A DNA stretch of 64,000 nucleotides from Echinarachnius parma. Lineage: Eukaryota; Echinodermata; Echinoidea; Clypeasteroida; Echinarachniidae. Numbering within the stretch: position 1 is the stretch's first letter; the number at the start of each line of letters is the position of its first letter. The stretch spans positions 62,001 to 126,000 of the forward strand of contig JBAMJV010004300.1 in assembly GCA_037951105.1 (NCBI GenBank). The letters are read 5' to 3'. Position numbers and translations under genes: made by a program. The notes beneath the pieces were generated by a model, which searched no databases, was not told where the DNA came from, and saw only the letters and a list, made by a program, of their open reading frames with translations. Shown piece after piece: positions 44,031 to 54,843 of the stretch.

Positions 44031-45473
44031 ATGGCGTCCGGGCCGGGCGCATCCACCTCGAACGTAGATTCGGAGGTCGGACCACAAGACATGCAAGATA
44101 TTGAAGTAGATGAAGATACAATTAATACGTGGAGTGTGAAATCACGGAAACAAGTGAGAAGGAACCTAAAGAGAAAGATTAGAGAAGGAAGTGTTGAAAT
44201 TTTAGGGGGAGAATCGTCATCCGACCAGGATGAGCTAAACTCTAGCATATTTCATACCCCTAGGGTAAAACCGCAGCAACTTGAGGAAAAGAAAGTCTAC
44301 ATTGTGCCGATTGACACGAAAAAATCATTGAGAAACGTTAATTTGATTAAAATATCAAAAGACATTCAGGGGAAATGTGGGTCCTCCCCAGAGTTCATAA
44401 AGCCCATAAAGTCGGGGGTGCTAGTAAAGTGTTGGAATGTAAAGCAATACCAGGCTTTGCTAAACATTGAACAGATTAATAATATCCCCGTGAAGGCCCA
44501 AAAGGAGACTAAACTCGTAAAAGGAGTCATTTCTGGCATTCCAAATGACATGACAGAGCAGGAACTTCAAGACGAATTAAAGAAACAGAAGGTAGTAGGT
44601 GTGAAAAGAATAATGCGGAAAGCTCACAAAAGGGATCAAGAAGATATGGAAATAAATGGACAGAAACTGGCTGCCTTCGTACCAACAAGGAGCATCATAC
44701 TTTCATTTGATGCAAACTCACTACCAGAAAATATAACTCTCTGCTATCAGAGATTCACAGTCAAACAATATGTCCCCCCCGTAGTTCGATGTTTTCAATG
44801 TCAAAGATTTGGACATACAGCCCAGCAATGCAGGGGGAAAGCCCGATGCGTTAGATGTGGGGGCCCCCACTCTTTCGACCAGTGCGAGCGTAAAGAAAAC
44901 CCCATTTGTGTCAATTGTGGAGAGAAACACTCAGCCGCTTACAATGGGTGTCTCGAAGCAAAGAAGGCAAAAGAATTACAAAAAATTAGAGTCGAAAATA
45001 AATTGAGCTACGCTGAGGCTACAAAAGCATGGAAAGAAAAAAACGTAAAGCCAACCAATAACAATGAACAATCACAAACATTGAAAGTCAATGTAGTAAA
45101 AGATCAATCAAAACAGACAAACTCGTCACACACAAAACAATTGTTAAACCCCCAAAGAGAGCCGTCTAGAGCCCCTAAAAATAGCAGGGCCAAAGAACAG
45201 ATTATTCAACAAAAGAGTCAACAGTCGACGACAAACGAGCTGGGTACAAACGTAGCCACAGATAGAGTGATGAACTCGGGTAATGAAGGGAGAAAAAATA
45301 ACGACAATTTTCTCATCACTGCTTCAAGCGAAGAGATTGTGATTTTTATCACACAATTGGTTGTTACTCTTGTTACAAATAAACCACAAGAAGAGTGCGC
45401 AAATATTATAAAGGAAGCCGTGCATAACATTTTCTTGAAAAATGTAAACATAAATAATGGCACGGCTAATTAA
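44031..45473 (+). CDS. LINE ORF1, nucleic-acid-binding protein with three zinc knuckles
   Basis: This 480-residue ORF1 protein would bind the element's RNA and assist target-primed reverse transcription in the nucleoprotein particle. Three CCHC-type knuckles are visible: CFQCQRFGHTAQQC at 254-267, CVRCGGPHSFDQC at 273-285 and CVNCGEKHSAAYNGC at 293-307. The N-terminal part is charged (KSRKQVRRNLKRKIRE near residue 40). The middle (about 80-250) has the length and position of an RRM-like region, though that is not proven here. The tail after 330 is polar, Asn/Gln/Lys-rich and probably disordered. The ATG is preceded by CTGGA and is the first in frame. The stop overlaps the start of ORF2 by 17 bases, suggesting coupled translation. 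Confidence 0.9.
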   Translation: MASGPGASTSNVDSEVGPQDMQDIEVDEDTINTWSVKSRKQVRRNLKRKIREGSVEILGGESSSDQDELNSSIFHTPRVKPQQLEEKKVYIVPIDTKKSLRNVNLIKISKDIQGKCGSSPEFIKPIKSGVLVKCWNVKQYQALLNIEQINNIPVKAQKETKLVKGVISGIPNDMTEQELQDELKKQKVVGVKRIMRKAHKRDQEDMEINGQKLAAFVPTRSIILSFDANSLPENITLCYQRFTVKQYVPPVVRCFQCQRFGHTAQQCRGKARCVRCGGPHSFDQCERKENPICVNCGEKHSAAYNGCLEAKKAKELQKIRVENKLSYAEATKAWKEKNVKPTNNNEQSQTLKVNVVKDQSKQTNSSHTKQLLNPQREPSRAPKNSRAKEQIIQQKSQQSTTNELGTNVATDRVMNSGNEGRKNNDNFLITASSEEIVIFITQLVVTLVTNKPQEECANIIKEAVHNIFLKNVNINNGTAN

Positions 45474-48400
45474 TTTATTATTAATGTCTGCGCTACTAAT
45501 CCTCCAGTGGAATGCGCAGGGCATGAACGGACACGGAGGGGAATTAATTAGATATATAGACACTCACAAGGATACAACTTTCCATTTACTATGTATTCAG
45601 GAAAGTTGGTATGATGATACGAATATTATTCAAATTCCTAATTATACATGTATATGTAAAAATAGAAAAACGCAACGTAGAGGAGGTTGTGTCTTCTATA
45701 TACATGATACACTTAATTATGAATATGTGGAGATTGATACAAATATTGAAATGCAGTTGATTAATATATATTATGATGGCTCATTTGTGTCAGTTGTGAA
45801 TTATTATAATCCTTGTAAAGAAATTACTATGGACATTTTAGCAACTTTGGTAAAGTATGCTAAAGATCCACAAAAATTAATTATTGTGGGTGATTTTAAT
45901 TCACATAATGTTTTGTGGGGTAGTAAAACAAATGATAGAAATGGAATTTTGATTGAAGAATTTTTGATGAAAAATGATATGATTGTTTTAAATGATGGTT
46001 CAGGAACTAGACTAGATCCTTTTACTGGGAAAACATCCTGTCTGGACTTATCGTTAGTGTCAGCACCTCTAGCAAATAAATGTCAATGGCAAGTGCAGCC
46101 AAATCAATTTGGAAGTGACCACTTCCCAGTTTATATTGAATTTTATATTCAAGGCCATTGTAATAAAACAAAATATGAAAAAGAAGGTGAACAGACGAAA
46201 TGGTCTTTTAAAAAAATGGACTGGACTGCTTTCAGTCGAATGTGTGAAGAGAAGATTACAATTGAAGCTCTATATGATGAGGATGTAAATATCTTTCATG
46301 CAAACTTGATAGAAACGTTGTATGATATATTTAGAATATTATTACCTAGTAAGAATAATAAGAAAAGGGGCAACCCAGTCCCATGGTGGACAGAGACGTG
46401 TTACGCCAAAATAAAGGAAAGAAATAAATTAAAAAATAAATTGTCGAAAATGTGGACTCAAGAAAATTTACAAACTTTCAAAGAAAAGAAAAGTGAGGCA
46501 CAAAGGACAATTCGACAAGCAAAAAGAACTTATTGGCAAGCATATTGTGCAAAATTGAATAGATTTACATCCATGTCTCAATTATGGCAGTTTATTCGCC
46601 TTTTGAGTGGAATTCCAAAGAAATCTATGCACAATTTTCCTACTTTAAAGGTAGGACAAGCGATTGTGTTAGACGATAAAGAAAAAGCAAATGAGTTAGG
46701 AAATTATTTTGTAAAGGTTGGAAAAAAGGATAAGAGTAAAGATAATTCTAAAGTAGATGGGGAATTTAAAGAAATAGTAAAATATTTAAATGAGGAGATG
46801 GATCAAAATATTGAGTTGACAATAAATGAACCATTTAAGATATTTGAATTAGAAAATATTTTACAATTGAAAAATGCCTCGGCCCCTGGCAACGACGGTA
46901 TCACGTATGAGATATACCAACACTTACCAGCAAAGGCCAAGCATGTGATATTAGATTTATACAATCTAATATGGAAGACTGGAAATATTCCTACCCAATG
47001 TAAGCACGCTATTTTAATTCCAGTTTTAAAATATGAAAAGAATCCACAAGAAGTATCCTCTTACCGTCCAATAGCACTATTACCGTGCTTTATTAAAATA
47101 TTAGAAGGCTTGGTAAAGGAAAGGTTGAATTATTATATTGAGAAACACTCTCTATATTCCCCCATTCAGAGTGGTTTTCGAAAACGCCGAAGTACAATTG
47201 ATAATATTGTTCATTTAGAAAATGAAATACAAAAACATTTACGAGTTGGAGTGAAAACTATGGCAGTTTTCATAGACTTGCAAAAGGCGTATGATACGAT
47301 ATGGATAAAAGGACTCATTGTTAAATTAAACAAGTTGGGTCTCAAAGGAAATGTATTGAAGTTTTTAGTAAATTATTTGCTTCAAAGATCTTTCCAAGTT
47401 CAACTTGGGAAAGAAAAATCTGAAGTAAAATACTTAGTGAATGGTCTTCCCCAGGGAAGCATCCTAAGTCCTCTATTGTTTAATTTAATGCTTAGTGATA
47501 TTCCACAATCACCTGAAATACACCATTTAATATATGCAGACGATTGCGTTATTTGGAAATCGGGGAATGATATAAGAACAAATATGAAAATAATGCAAGA
47601 TTATATAAATGAATTATATGATTGGTTATTTTCTTGGGGATTGCATATATCTCAAGAAAAAACAGTACCTATACTGTTTTCAAATTGTGGGAAAGATGAA
47701 GGCCTAAAATTATATTTGAAAGGGAAACTATTAATCCCTCAAAAGGAATATAAATATTTAGGTGTCATATTTGACAAAAGATTAACATGGAGACCACACC
47801 TGGAGGATGTGGTCAAACGATGTAAAAAAAAGATAAATGTGATCAAAAGTTTGGCCCATGCAAAATGGTGTGGAGACTCTCGGGAATTATTGATGGTATA
47901 CAAATCTTTAATACTATCAGTTATTGACTATGCGTGCGAAGCATACGACTCCGCTGCAACAAGTGTAAAAAATAAAGTTAACTCTGTGCAATACCAATCT
48001 TTATTGGTATGTGCAGGAGCTCAAAAGGGAACTTCCCTCAGAACACTGCAGGTTGAATTAGGGGAAATGCCCCTTGACCTGCGGCGAGAAATGATGAGTT
48101 TGAAATTAAAAAAACGTATTGAAAGTGTTTTGGAACATCCTCTTAAGAAAGATATAAAAGATTGTTGGCAATTCCATTTTTATGGAACATCACATGCATC
48201 ATTTGGAAAAAGAATGTTTAAACTGGAAAAACAATTTAAATATGAAATGGAAGTAATAAGTCCCTCGGAGATGCCTTTCTGGCAAATGGCTTTACCCTCT
48301 GTATCAACGGAGTTGACAGAGACAATAAGTAAAAATGATAATCGATTACATCAAAAACAAGCAGCTTTAGAAATAATAAACACAAAATGGAGTAATCACT

Positions 48401-49242
48401 TGTCTATTTTTACTGATGGATCCAAATCCCCAGAATCAGGAAGAGCAGCTGGTGCCTTTTATGTTTCTTATTATAATTATTCTCAGTCAAAGAGATTACA
48501 AGACAATACCTCTTCATATAGAGCAGAAATGGCTGCCATTGCACTTGCTCTTGAATGGTTATGTCAACTCCCTAGCCTTCACACAGGAGTTGTGGTATGT
48601 AGTGATTCTTTAAGTTCACTACAGTCCATACAAAATGGAATAAATAAAGAAGATACATTTGTATATGAAATATTGGTATTGTGCACTCACTTGAACTTAC
48701 AAGGAATTGTGGTGAATTTTGAGTGGATACCGAGTCATTGTGGTGTTAAAGACAATGAAATGGTTGATAGAGAAGCAAAAAATGGCTTGAAGAAAAAAAA
48801 GGAGATTTTTAATAAATTAAGTAGAAGTGAAATAAATTGTATGATTAAACAAAAGTATTATGTTAAATGGCAACAAAGATGGGAGGACACCGAATCTCCC
48901 TTGAAAAATATTCAAAATAATGTAACTCAGACATACTGTTGTAAATTGAATAATAGAAAATTTGAATCTATATTGCACCGTTTACGGATGGGAAATATTG
49001 GTTTAAATACTAATTTAGTAGTAATAAATAAGCATGAAACTGGATTATGCTCACATTGTGGATTGTTAGAAACTTTAGAACATTTTTTATGCCATTGCCC
49101 TCAATATTTGATTGAGCGAGCAATGTTGAAGTGTGAATGTGGAATTACACATCAAGATCATATTGTATTTTTGTTAAAATCTGAAGTTTTAGCTCACCAA
49201 AGAGCATTGATAGATTATGTCATTAGGACAAATAGATTTTGA
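45457..49242 (+). CDS. LINE ORF2, endonuclease-reverse transcriptase-RNase H
   Basis: This 1261-residue polyprotein would nick target DNA, copy the element RNA and remove it from the hybrid. The apurinic-type endonuclease occupies about 12-230, with QWNAQG (Asn19), IQESW (Glu49), VGDFNSHN and GSDHFPVY all present. The RT core lies at about 480-740 (NASAPGNDGITYEIY, SSYRPIALLPCFIKILE, FIDLQKAYDTIW, GLPQGSILSPLL, YADD at 693-696). RNase H lies at about 980-1110, with FTDGSKS (Asp987), YRAEMAAIALALEW, CSDSLSS and WIPSHCGVKDNEMVDREA, so all four acidic positions are kept. The C-terminus has CSHCGLLETLEHFLCHC. No stop or frameshift is seen. The start at 45457 overlaps ORF1 by 17 bases in another frame; ATG 45484 is a possible alternative. 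Confidence 0.92.
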   Translation: MARLINLLLMSALLILQWNAQGMNGHGGELIRYIDTHKDTTFHLLCIQESWYDDTNIIQIPNYTCICKNRKTQRRGGCVFYIHDTLNYEYVEIDTNIEMQLINIYYDGSFVSVVNYYNPCKEITMDILATLVKYAKDPQKLIIVGDFNSHNVLWGSKTNDRNGILIEEFLMKNDMIVLNDGSGTRLDPFTGKTSCLDLSLVSAPLANKCQWQVQPNQFGSDHFPVYIEFYIQGHCNKTKYEKEGEQTKWSFKKMDWTAFSRMCEEKITIEALYDEDVNIFHANLIETLYDIFRILLPSKNNKKRGNPVPWWTETCYAKIKERNKLKNKLSKMWTQENLQTFKEKKSEAQRTIRQAKRTYWQAYCAKLNRFTSMSQLWQFIRLLSGIPKKSMHNFPTLKVGQAIVLDDKEKANELGNYFVKVGKKDKSKDNSKVDGEFKEIVKYLNEEMDQNIELTINEPFKIFELENILQLKNASAPGNDGITYEIYQHLPAKAKHVILDLYNLIWKTGNIPTQCKHAILIPVLKYEKNPQEVSSYRPIALLPCFIKILEGLVKERLNYYIEKHSLYSPIQSGFRKRRSTIDNIVHLENEIQKHLRVGVKTMAVFIDLQKAYDTIWIKGLIVKLNKLGLKGNVLKFLVNYLLQRSFQVQLGKEKSEVKYLVNGLPQGSILSPLLFNLMLSDIPQSPEIHHLIYADDCVIWKSGNDIRTNMKIMQDYINELYDWLFSWGLHISQEKTVPILFSNCGKDEGLKLYLKGKLLIPQKEYKYLGVIFDKRLTWRPHLEDVVKRCKKKINVIKSLAHAKWCGDSRELLMVYKSLILSVIDYACEAYDSAATSVKNKVNSVQYQSLLVCAGAQKGTSLRTLQVELGEMPLDLRREMMSLKLKKRIESVLEHPLKKDIKDCWQFHFYGTSHASFGKRMFKLEKQFKYEMEVISPSEMPFWQMALPSVSTELTETISKNDNRLHQKQAALEIINTKWSNHLSIFTDGSKSPESGRAAGAFYVSYYNYSQSKRLQDNTSSYRAEMAAIALALEWLCQLPSLHTGVVVCSDSLSSLQSIQNGINKEDTFVYEILVLCTHLNLQGIVVNFEWIPSHCGVKDNEMVDREAKNGLKKKKEIFNKLSRSEINCMIKQKYYVKWQQRWEDTESPLKNIQNNVTQTYCCKLNNRKFESILHRLRMGNIGLNTNLVVINKHETGLCSHCGLLETLEHFLCHCPQYLIERAMLKCECGITHQDHIVFLLKSEVLAHQRALIDYVIRTNRF

Positions 49243-49770
49243 TTGATTGATTGATTGATAATTATTTTGTATGAAGTATTTAATTTTGCACACGCACCTT
49301 TGAAAGGCCAATCTGTTTGCTTTACTCTTGTATTGTATGAATATAAATATTTTGTTATGTATGTTGGAAATTCGGTTATGAGAAAAAAAAAAAAAAATAT
49401 GGCATTGACCTGCCTTGTCTGTGTATCGGAGGGGCCTAGGCTATTAAAGCTGAGAAGTCTGCTCGACGTACGGAGCCGGATTGGCCAGATGATACCTAGA
49501 CAGCGGACAAGGAAAAGCGATTGATTCCCCACATTTATATATTCTCAATATAATTTAATTTTGGTCTTGTTTATATGAGGAACAAAAAAAAAAAAAAATG
49601 AAACGTGTATATAAAAAGATACATATTATATATAATTTTAAAAGGAGCAATTAGTTTGAGTTGAAATAAATAAGACAAAAGAAAGAAGGAAAAAAAAAAA
49701 AAAGATTGGCGTAAATATTCAAAATGAATGAAGAACGCCAATAAACTTAAAACAACAACAACAACAACAA
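49243..49770 (+). other. 3' UTR and tail of the I/Nimb-like LINE
   Basis: It opens with (TTGA)n right after the stop and contains several A runs (about 49382, 49587 and 49690). It ends with CAATAAACTTAAAACAACAA and a short (CAA)n tail that abuts the target duplication. Confidence 0.75.
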
Positions 49771-49782
49771 CCCCCATTCGTA

Positions 49783-50572
49783 CGAGCCCGCCATATATCA
49801 GTGCAGTGGTATTTCACTTCATTCCATTTCATTTCGTTCATCTCCACAATCGGCCTGCAACCGGCCTGCAGTTTATATTTATAAACACAAAAATGCACGC
49901 ACATTGTATTGTGTCGATACCGATCTGTGTAGGTCACCCAGTCATACTCGTACTAGAATCTCATAATGTAGATTATATAGCACTCTTGGATATGAGTTAT
50001 ACCTGGATAAGACAATTCAGTGCCTATACTCATCACTTCGTGAATTAAATGATGTTGTGTTTATTCCAATGCAGATGCCCGAGCGTGTACTTGTGATTTA
50101 ATTAAACTCGGACAAATCATATTTATAATCATCAGCTTGAATATATTATAAGTATGTCTTCATGCACTACATGACATGCATAGTGCATGTTCATCTTTGC
50201 CTGAAATATTCGCGCTATATTGAAGTTTGCACCCCTGCTTGATGGATATAATATTCGTCGCATACTACTGTATTCATTATTTGGAATTGTTCGCTTATTT
50301 GATCACGAGTGTCTTTTCTTTGTGATGTCATATTTGTACACTTGGCGCAAAGTCATTTACTGCATGAACTTCGACTTATAATAACAGCTGTAGACTTTGA
50401 CCTCTTGATCTGTTGATCAGACGTATATAGCCATTTGCAATGAAAATACTGCATTTGAAGCATCGGTTTGTTTTTGTTATGTAGAGTGCTAGAGTGATGG
50501 CATGTCTTGTAAAGAAACAACAACTTATGTAATTCATCTTATTCTCGCTTTTCCTTCAACAATTATACACAG
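49783..50572. other. no gene recognised
   Basis: Ordinary AT-rich sequence. It closes with a good polypyrimidine tract and acceptor (TTTTCCTTCAACAATTATAC, then ACAG) for the next candidate exon. Confidence 0.4.
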
Positions 50573-50647
50573 GGAACAACACATCGACGTAACGACGTAA
50601 CGACGAATGTTCTAGTCTCGCCATATTCTGAGAGTGTTGCCTATATG
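50573..50647 (+). CDS. candidate 75-bp exon, phase 0 or non-coding
   Basis: It is bounded by acceptor TTATACACAG and donor TATATG|GTAAGTAC. It is exactly 25 codons and open only in frame 0 (GTTHRRNDVTTNVLVSPYSE, then SVAYM), with a small CGACGTAACGACGTAACG repeat. It could be a leader exon of the death-domain gene that starts at 56.9 kb, in which case it is probably untranslated, because the phase does not suit the ATG exon. Confidence 0.3.
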
Positions 50648-50738
50648 GTAAGTACATGTATATCATAATTTTGTATACTTGTGTATTACTTTCTAAATGG
50701 TTTGTATTTCCTATATAACTTCCCGGTTCACAATTTAA

Positions 50739-51273
50739 AGGGGTAGTTTAGTTTTGGTAGAGAGGGCGCTGCACATCGCAATTTTTTTGTGAGGTAATTA
50801 AAAACTGAGTGTCAAATTTGAGAGAACATGCAATTTTAATGGCAGAATAAACTTTATTTGGTCGAAATCGGCCCACAAACGGCTGAAATATCAATAAATG
50901 TATCTGATCTTATAATTATTTGGGGCCCAAATAATTAACGGTTTTTTCAAAAAATTCAAAAAATGCTTCCACTTTTTCAAAAAATTTCGAAAGTGTTATT
51001 TAAGTAGTTGTTGATGTTCTCTCTATAAAATCAGTCTGGTAATAAAACATCACATGCATTATTGTCTATGGAAAATGGTTGAAACTGACGCCTTTAAAAA
51101 AGCGCCCTCTCGTGATCAAAATGGCTCTTTTTGAATGATAACATGCTTTTTACTTAGTCATTTTGCAAGTTTGTATACTTTTCGAGCATAGTGGAGTTAT
51201 TACTATTAGTTTTGAAGGTTATTGTCCAGGTTTGGTTACTAAAGTTCAGCCTTACCAAAACTAAACTACCCCT
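50739..51273. mobile_element. TTAA MITE, family T1, copy 3
   Basis: The ends AGGGGTAGTTTAGTTTTGG and CCAAAACTAAACTACCCCT are perfect inverted repeats. TTAA lies at 50735-50738 and 51274-51277. Internal AGAGGGCGCT and AAGCGCCCTCT blocks are present. This is the best preserved copy of the family. Confidence 0.85.
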
Positions 51274-51277
51274 TTAA

Positions 51278-51829
51278 AGGGATAGTTGAGTTCTGGTAAC
51301 ACAATTTTGGTGAAACTGAATTTTAGTAACCAATACCTGCATCATTACATTACAAACTAATAGTTATAACTAGAAAGGAACACAAAATTACAAATGCTCT
51401 TAAAGATCATGTTATCATGTTATTCATTTAAAACGTAAGAGGGCGCTCTGTAAACACTCATCGGTTTCAACCATTTTGAATAAAATTTGAATAAAATATT
51501 GTGCATGTGATGATTTGTTGAAATAGTGATTAGATAGAGAAATAACCATCAACTATTTAAATACCTATTTTGTAACTTTTTGAAAAGAGGAAGCATTTTA
51601 AAAAAATTTTTAACGGCTGGTTCAAAATTCTCTAATAAACCTGGGGCCCCAGCTTTATTACAAATTGTTATATTTATGGATATTTCAGCCGCCTCTGAAC
51701 CGATTTTGATCAAACAAAGATGATTTTATTATTTAAATATTATGCTCTTTCAAATTTTACACTCATTTTTTCATTACCTCACCAAAAAAAGTAGTCTAGC
51801 GCCCTCTCTACCAAAACTCAACTATCCCT
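51278..51829. mobile_element. TTAA MITE, family T1, copy 4, abutting copy 3
   Basis: The ends AGGGATAGTTGAGTTCTGG and CCAAAACTCAACTATCCCT are complementary. The left TTAA (51274-51277) is shared with copy 3 and the right TTAA is at 51830-51833. The interior is related to copy 3 in inverted orientation. Confidence 0.85.
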
Positions 51830-51833
51830 TTAA

Positions 51834-52630
51834 TGTTAATGATATTAGTCATTTTACAATATCATATTCTTGAAATTCATGCAGCCATCGGAAATGAACA
51901 AAATAAACTGAAACTAAAAGTACGTATGCCGCAATACTGCTTAGATATAGAAGCCACTCATTGATATATAGGAGCATATGAATTTAAAGTTTAGTTAAAG
52001 TCATACCTGTAAAGTGTCCAAATCCACGAAAATTACTCGGAGCTTCCTCGTTTCTCTTCTACCGTGTTGTTTAGCTTATGGTAAGAGAAGAATAAAATAG
52101 GGTTTGATTTTTTCAAATGTCCCTTTAGTATGAAGATAATTATCATTGAAAATCATTATTTGAAAAGCGTTGATCAACGCAATTGAAAAAAAGTACAATT
52201 GTTGTAGCTAAATACGTCCGAGCCAGCACGCGTGGGAAACAATTCAGACGCTACTGAACTTTGATCCAACGTGCGCAAATTCCATGTATTCTGTACAGTC
52301 TGTAAACATATACGAGTGCGGATATCGTCAACGGCTGATTATTACTACAACAATTCCATGACAGGCCATCAGTATTCGGTGATAAAATATTAACTCAATA
52401 TTCGGTTGATTATCTTACAACTTTTCAAGTGCTACCACAATTTGTTTAGGTATCAGTTTAGCTATAATTATTGTTGGAGTAATAATCTACATGAAATTAA
52501 TATTTACGTATCATTTGAATAGTAAGCAAATAAGTACCGTTGGTGAAGGTGATATTTTGCCATCGCTAGCTGAGACCAAAAGGTGATTATTTACTTTATA
52601 TTCCACATCGGAAACATTTCACTGGTACAC
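51834..52630. other. no gene recognised
   Basis: A possible retroelement tail (AAATAAACTGAAACT) lies at about 51900. Nothing else was identified before the next element. Confidence 0.35.
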
Positions 52631-54802
52631 ACTAAGAAAAAATGGGTCAATATCTTACACCTATATAGGTGCAAACCGTTGCGTCACCGGGGACTCCTAT
52701 ATAAGTGCAAAAGTTCACCTTTTGGTAAAGGTTCAGATTTAATCCTTCACCGTTTGCACCTTGAGGGTGCAATATTGTATATTTAGGAAAAGGTGCAGAG
52801 TTGCACCTAAAAAAAGATACGTGTAAGTGTAAATTTATGTGTACGTGTAAGTGTAAATATAAGTTAAAGGTGCACAGTTGCACCAGTGTGGTGCAACATT
52901 GCACCTTTGAGTTAAGTGTAAAGATGCACCAAAAATGGTTAAAAGTTGAACACCCCTTTCCTGCGAGTGCATGTGTGTATAGTCCTATCCTCCTAGTCCT
53001 AATAACCTATGATATAACCTATACATACTTTGCCCTAAGCCTATACCTATCATTCCTAACCCTCGGTCCTTGTTCACGCTTAGCTTATAAGCAGGTTACA
53101 ACACGATGTATGTTTTTTAGTGGTTAGTAATGAAGAATAGACGTTAAAACAGTATCGCCGTAATTCATTTCCACCAAAATGGTTCACAAGAGTCCACTGA
53201 TAATTAATTGTTACTAAATTAAATTACAAATGCATTCTGATAATTATTTCACAAAATAACGAGATTATGAACAAATTAAATGTTCGTTATGCAAAAGCAC
53301 AAACTAGGACATGAATATTCATGAACCTGTTACAAATTACTGCAAATCGTGCGGTTTTATTTGTATTCAATGTCAACAACAAAAGAATACGCTGTTTTGA
53401 CCTGGAGTCATACTATTCAATTGATATAAATGCGATTCAATACGTATACTAATCGTACACAAATCAGCTGTTGCTGTGTCGGAAAAGGCTGAAAAGCTTT
53501 TCAAATTGACATGATCAACCATTGATGATAGGCTACGCATAAACTGGTCCTTCGATCATCGAATTAATGATGTCGCATTATTTTATTATTACTCCGGTTA
53601 TACTGTATAATCTGCATCATTGTCAAGTCTGCACCTTCCGATTAATGTTTTTCTTTGTGTGCATAACGTGCGATATCTTGGCAAAACAAATTACCAATCA
53701 GAGGGGCTGTAACGAAACTATTTTTAAATTATAAATATTCTCATAATACTTTATTTACTTCATGCATAATAAGCTATCATTTTACAAAAGAATCATAGAG
53801 TAGTGATCAGGTGTTGGATATTAAACATTTTGTCTCTCTGTATTAAAGTTAATTATTTCTCTCGGACCTTGTAATTGGCTGACTGCCTTGACGTGGCCGT
53901 ATGTTATCATTTATTTTCAGACCAATTTCAATAATTTCATGTTAATATAAAAAGACAGTTGACACATGTTCATTATAAAACCATATGCTTTACACTCATT
54001 ATGGTGCACAATACTTTTGATGTTGGCATAGAGTTTATCAATGGTATATATCTCACAAAACCACGTGTGCAGTAGGACCGTTGTATAGGAACAAGACCAA
54101 GAATAGTGGGTCTTGTACTTTAGCAAAAAATCACCTAAATAGGTGCACAAAATGGTGCAATGTTACTCCTTTACCAAGTCTGCACCTTTCGCCGTTACTT
54201 TGCACCTTGTTTGATTCTCGCTTGGTAGCTTATCAAGCAAATGACCAATCAAAGGGGCTGTAGTGAATCTACGTGTGAAGAAGAACTATTTTCATATTAC
54301 GTTACTGCCAATTTCTCTGTTTTTCAAATCCCTGCATGCATGATGAGCTATTATTTCACGCAAGAACCAATAGAGCAGTGATGTAAATAAAAAAATTTGC
54401 ATTTAAACACAAAATACATGTGTTTTCTCTCCGTGAGTGAATTGTTTCTCTCGGACCCTGTAATTGGTTGATAGCATTGCTGTGGCCGTAGTTGTCATTA
54501 ATATGAATATTAAAATAAAATTGGCACATATTTATTCAAAACCATAAGGGTATACATTCATAATAGTGCGTGATATTTTTGATGATTGACATAGAGTGTA
54601 CGAATCTTGTATTAACAGTGGAGAACATAAAACCATGCGTGCAGTAGGACCATGGTTTAGGAACAAGACTAAGACAGGTGCGACTTTGCCCCTTAGCAAA
54701 ATGCACCCTAAAAGGTGCATAAAATGGTGCAACTTTAATCCTATGCCGAGTCTGCACCTTTTTTCGTTACTTTGCACCATTTATCAACCATTTTTTCTTA
54801 GT
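52631..54802. mobile_element. 2.2-kb element with ACTAAGAAAAAATGG ends and internal duplication
   Basis: The ends ACTAAGAAAAAATGG and CCATTTTTTCTTAGT are complementary. Subterminal parts are dense in GGTGCA/TGCACC. A unit of about 580 bp is directly duplicated: TCTCTCGGACC(T/C)TGTAATTGG occurs at 53860 and 54450, with GGAACAAGAC at 54089 and 54659. No convincing protein and no clear target duplication are seen. Confidence 0.6.
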
Positions 54803-54843
54803 AGTATATCCCCTAATGTAGTATAAATATATGTTGTGAATTT

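Larger units (their letters stand above)
43800..49770 (+). mobile_element. full-length I/Nimb-like LINE with 12-bp target duplication
   Basis: CCCCCATTCGTA occurs at 43788-43799 and 49771-49782, immediately outside a unit that starts with a 231-bp 5' UTR and ends with an (ACA)n/(AAC)n tail. Two long ORFs are open from end to end. The domain order is CCHC protein, then endonuclease, RT and RNase H, with a C-terminal Cys/His motif, which points to the I group, most likely Nimb. The perfect flanks and open ORFs mean a recent insertion that may still be capable of movement. Confidence 0.93.

Noticed and set aside
49728-50048. 106-codon plus-strand frame
   Set aside because: It starts in the LINE 3' end, crosses the (AAC)n tail (read as a Thr run) and the target duplication, so it cannot be a real gene.
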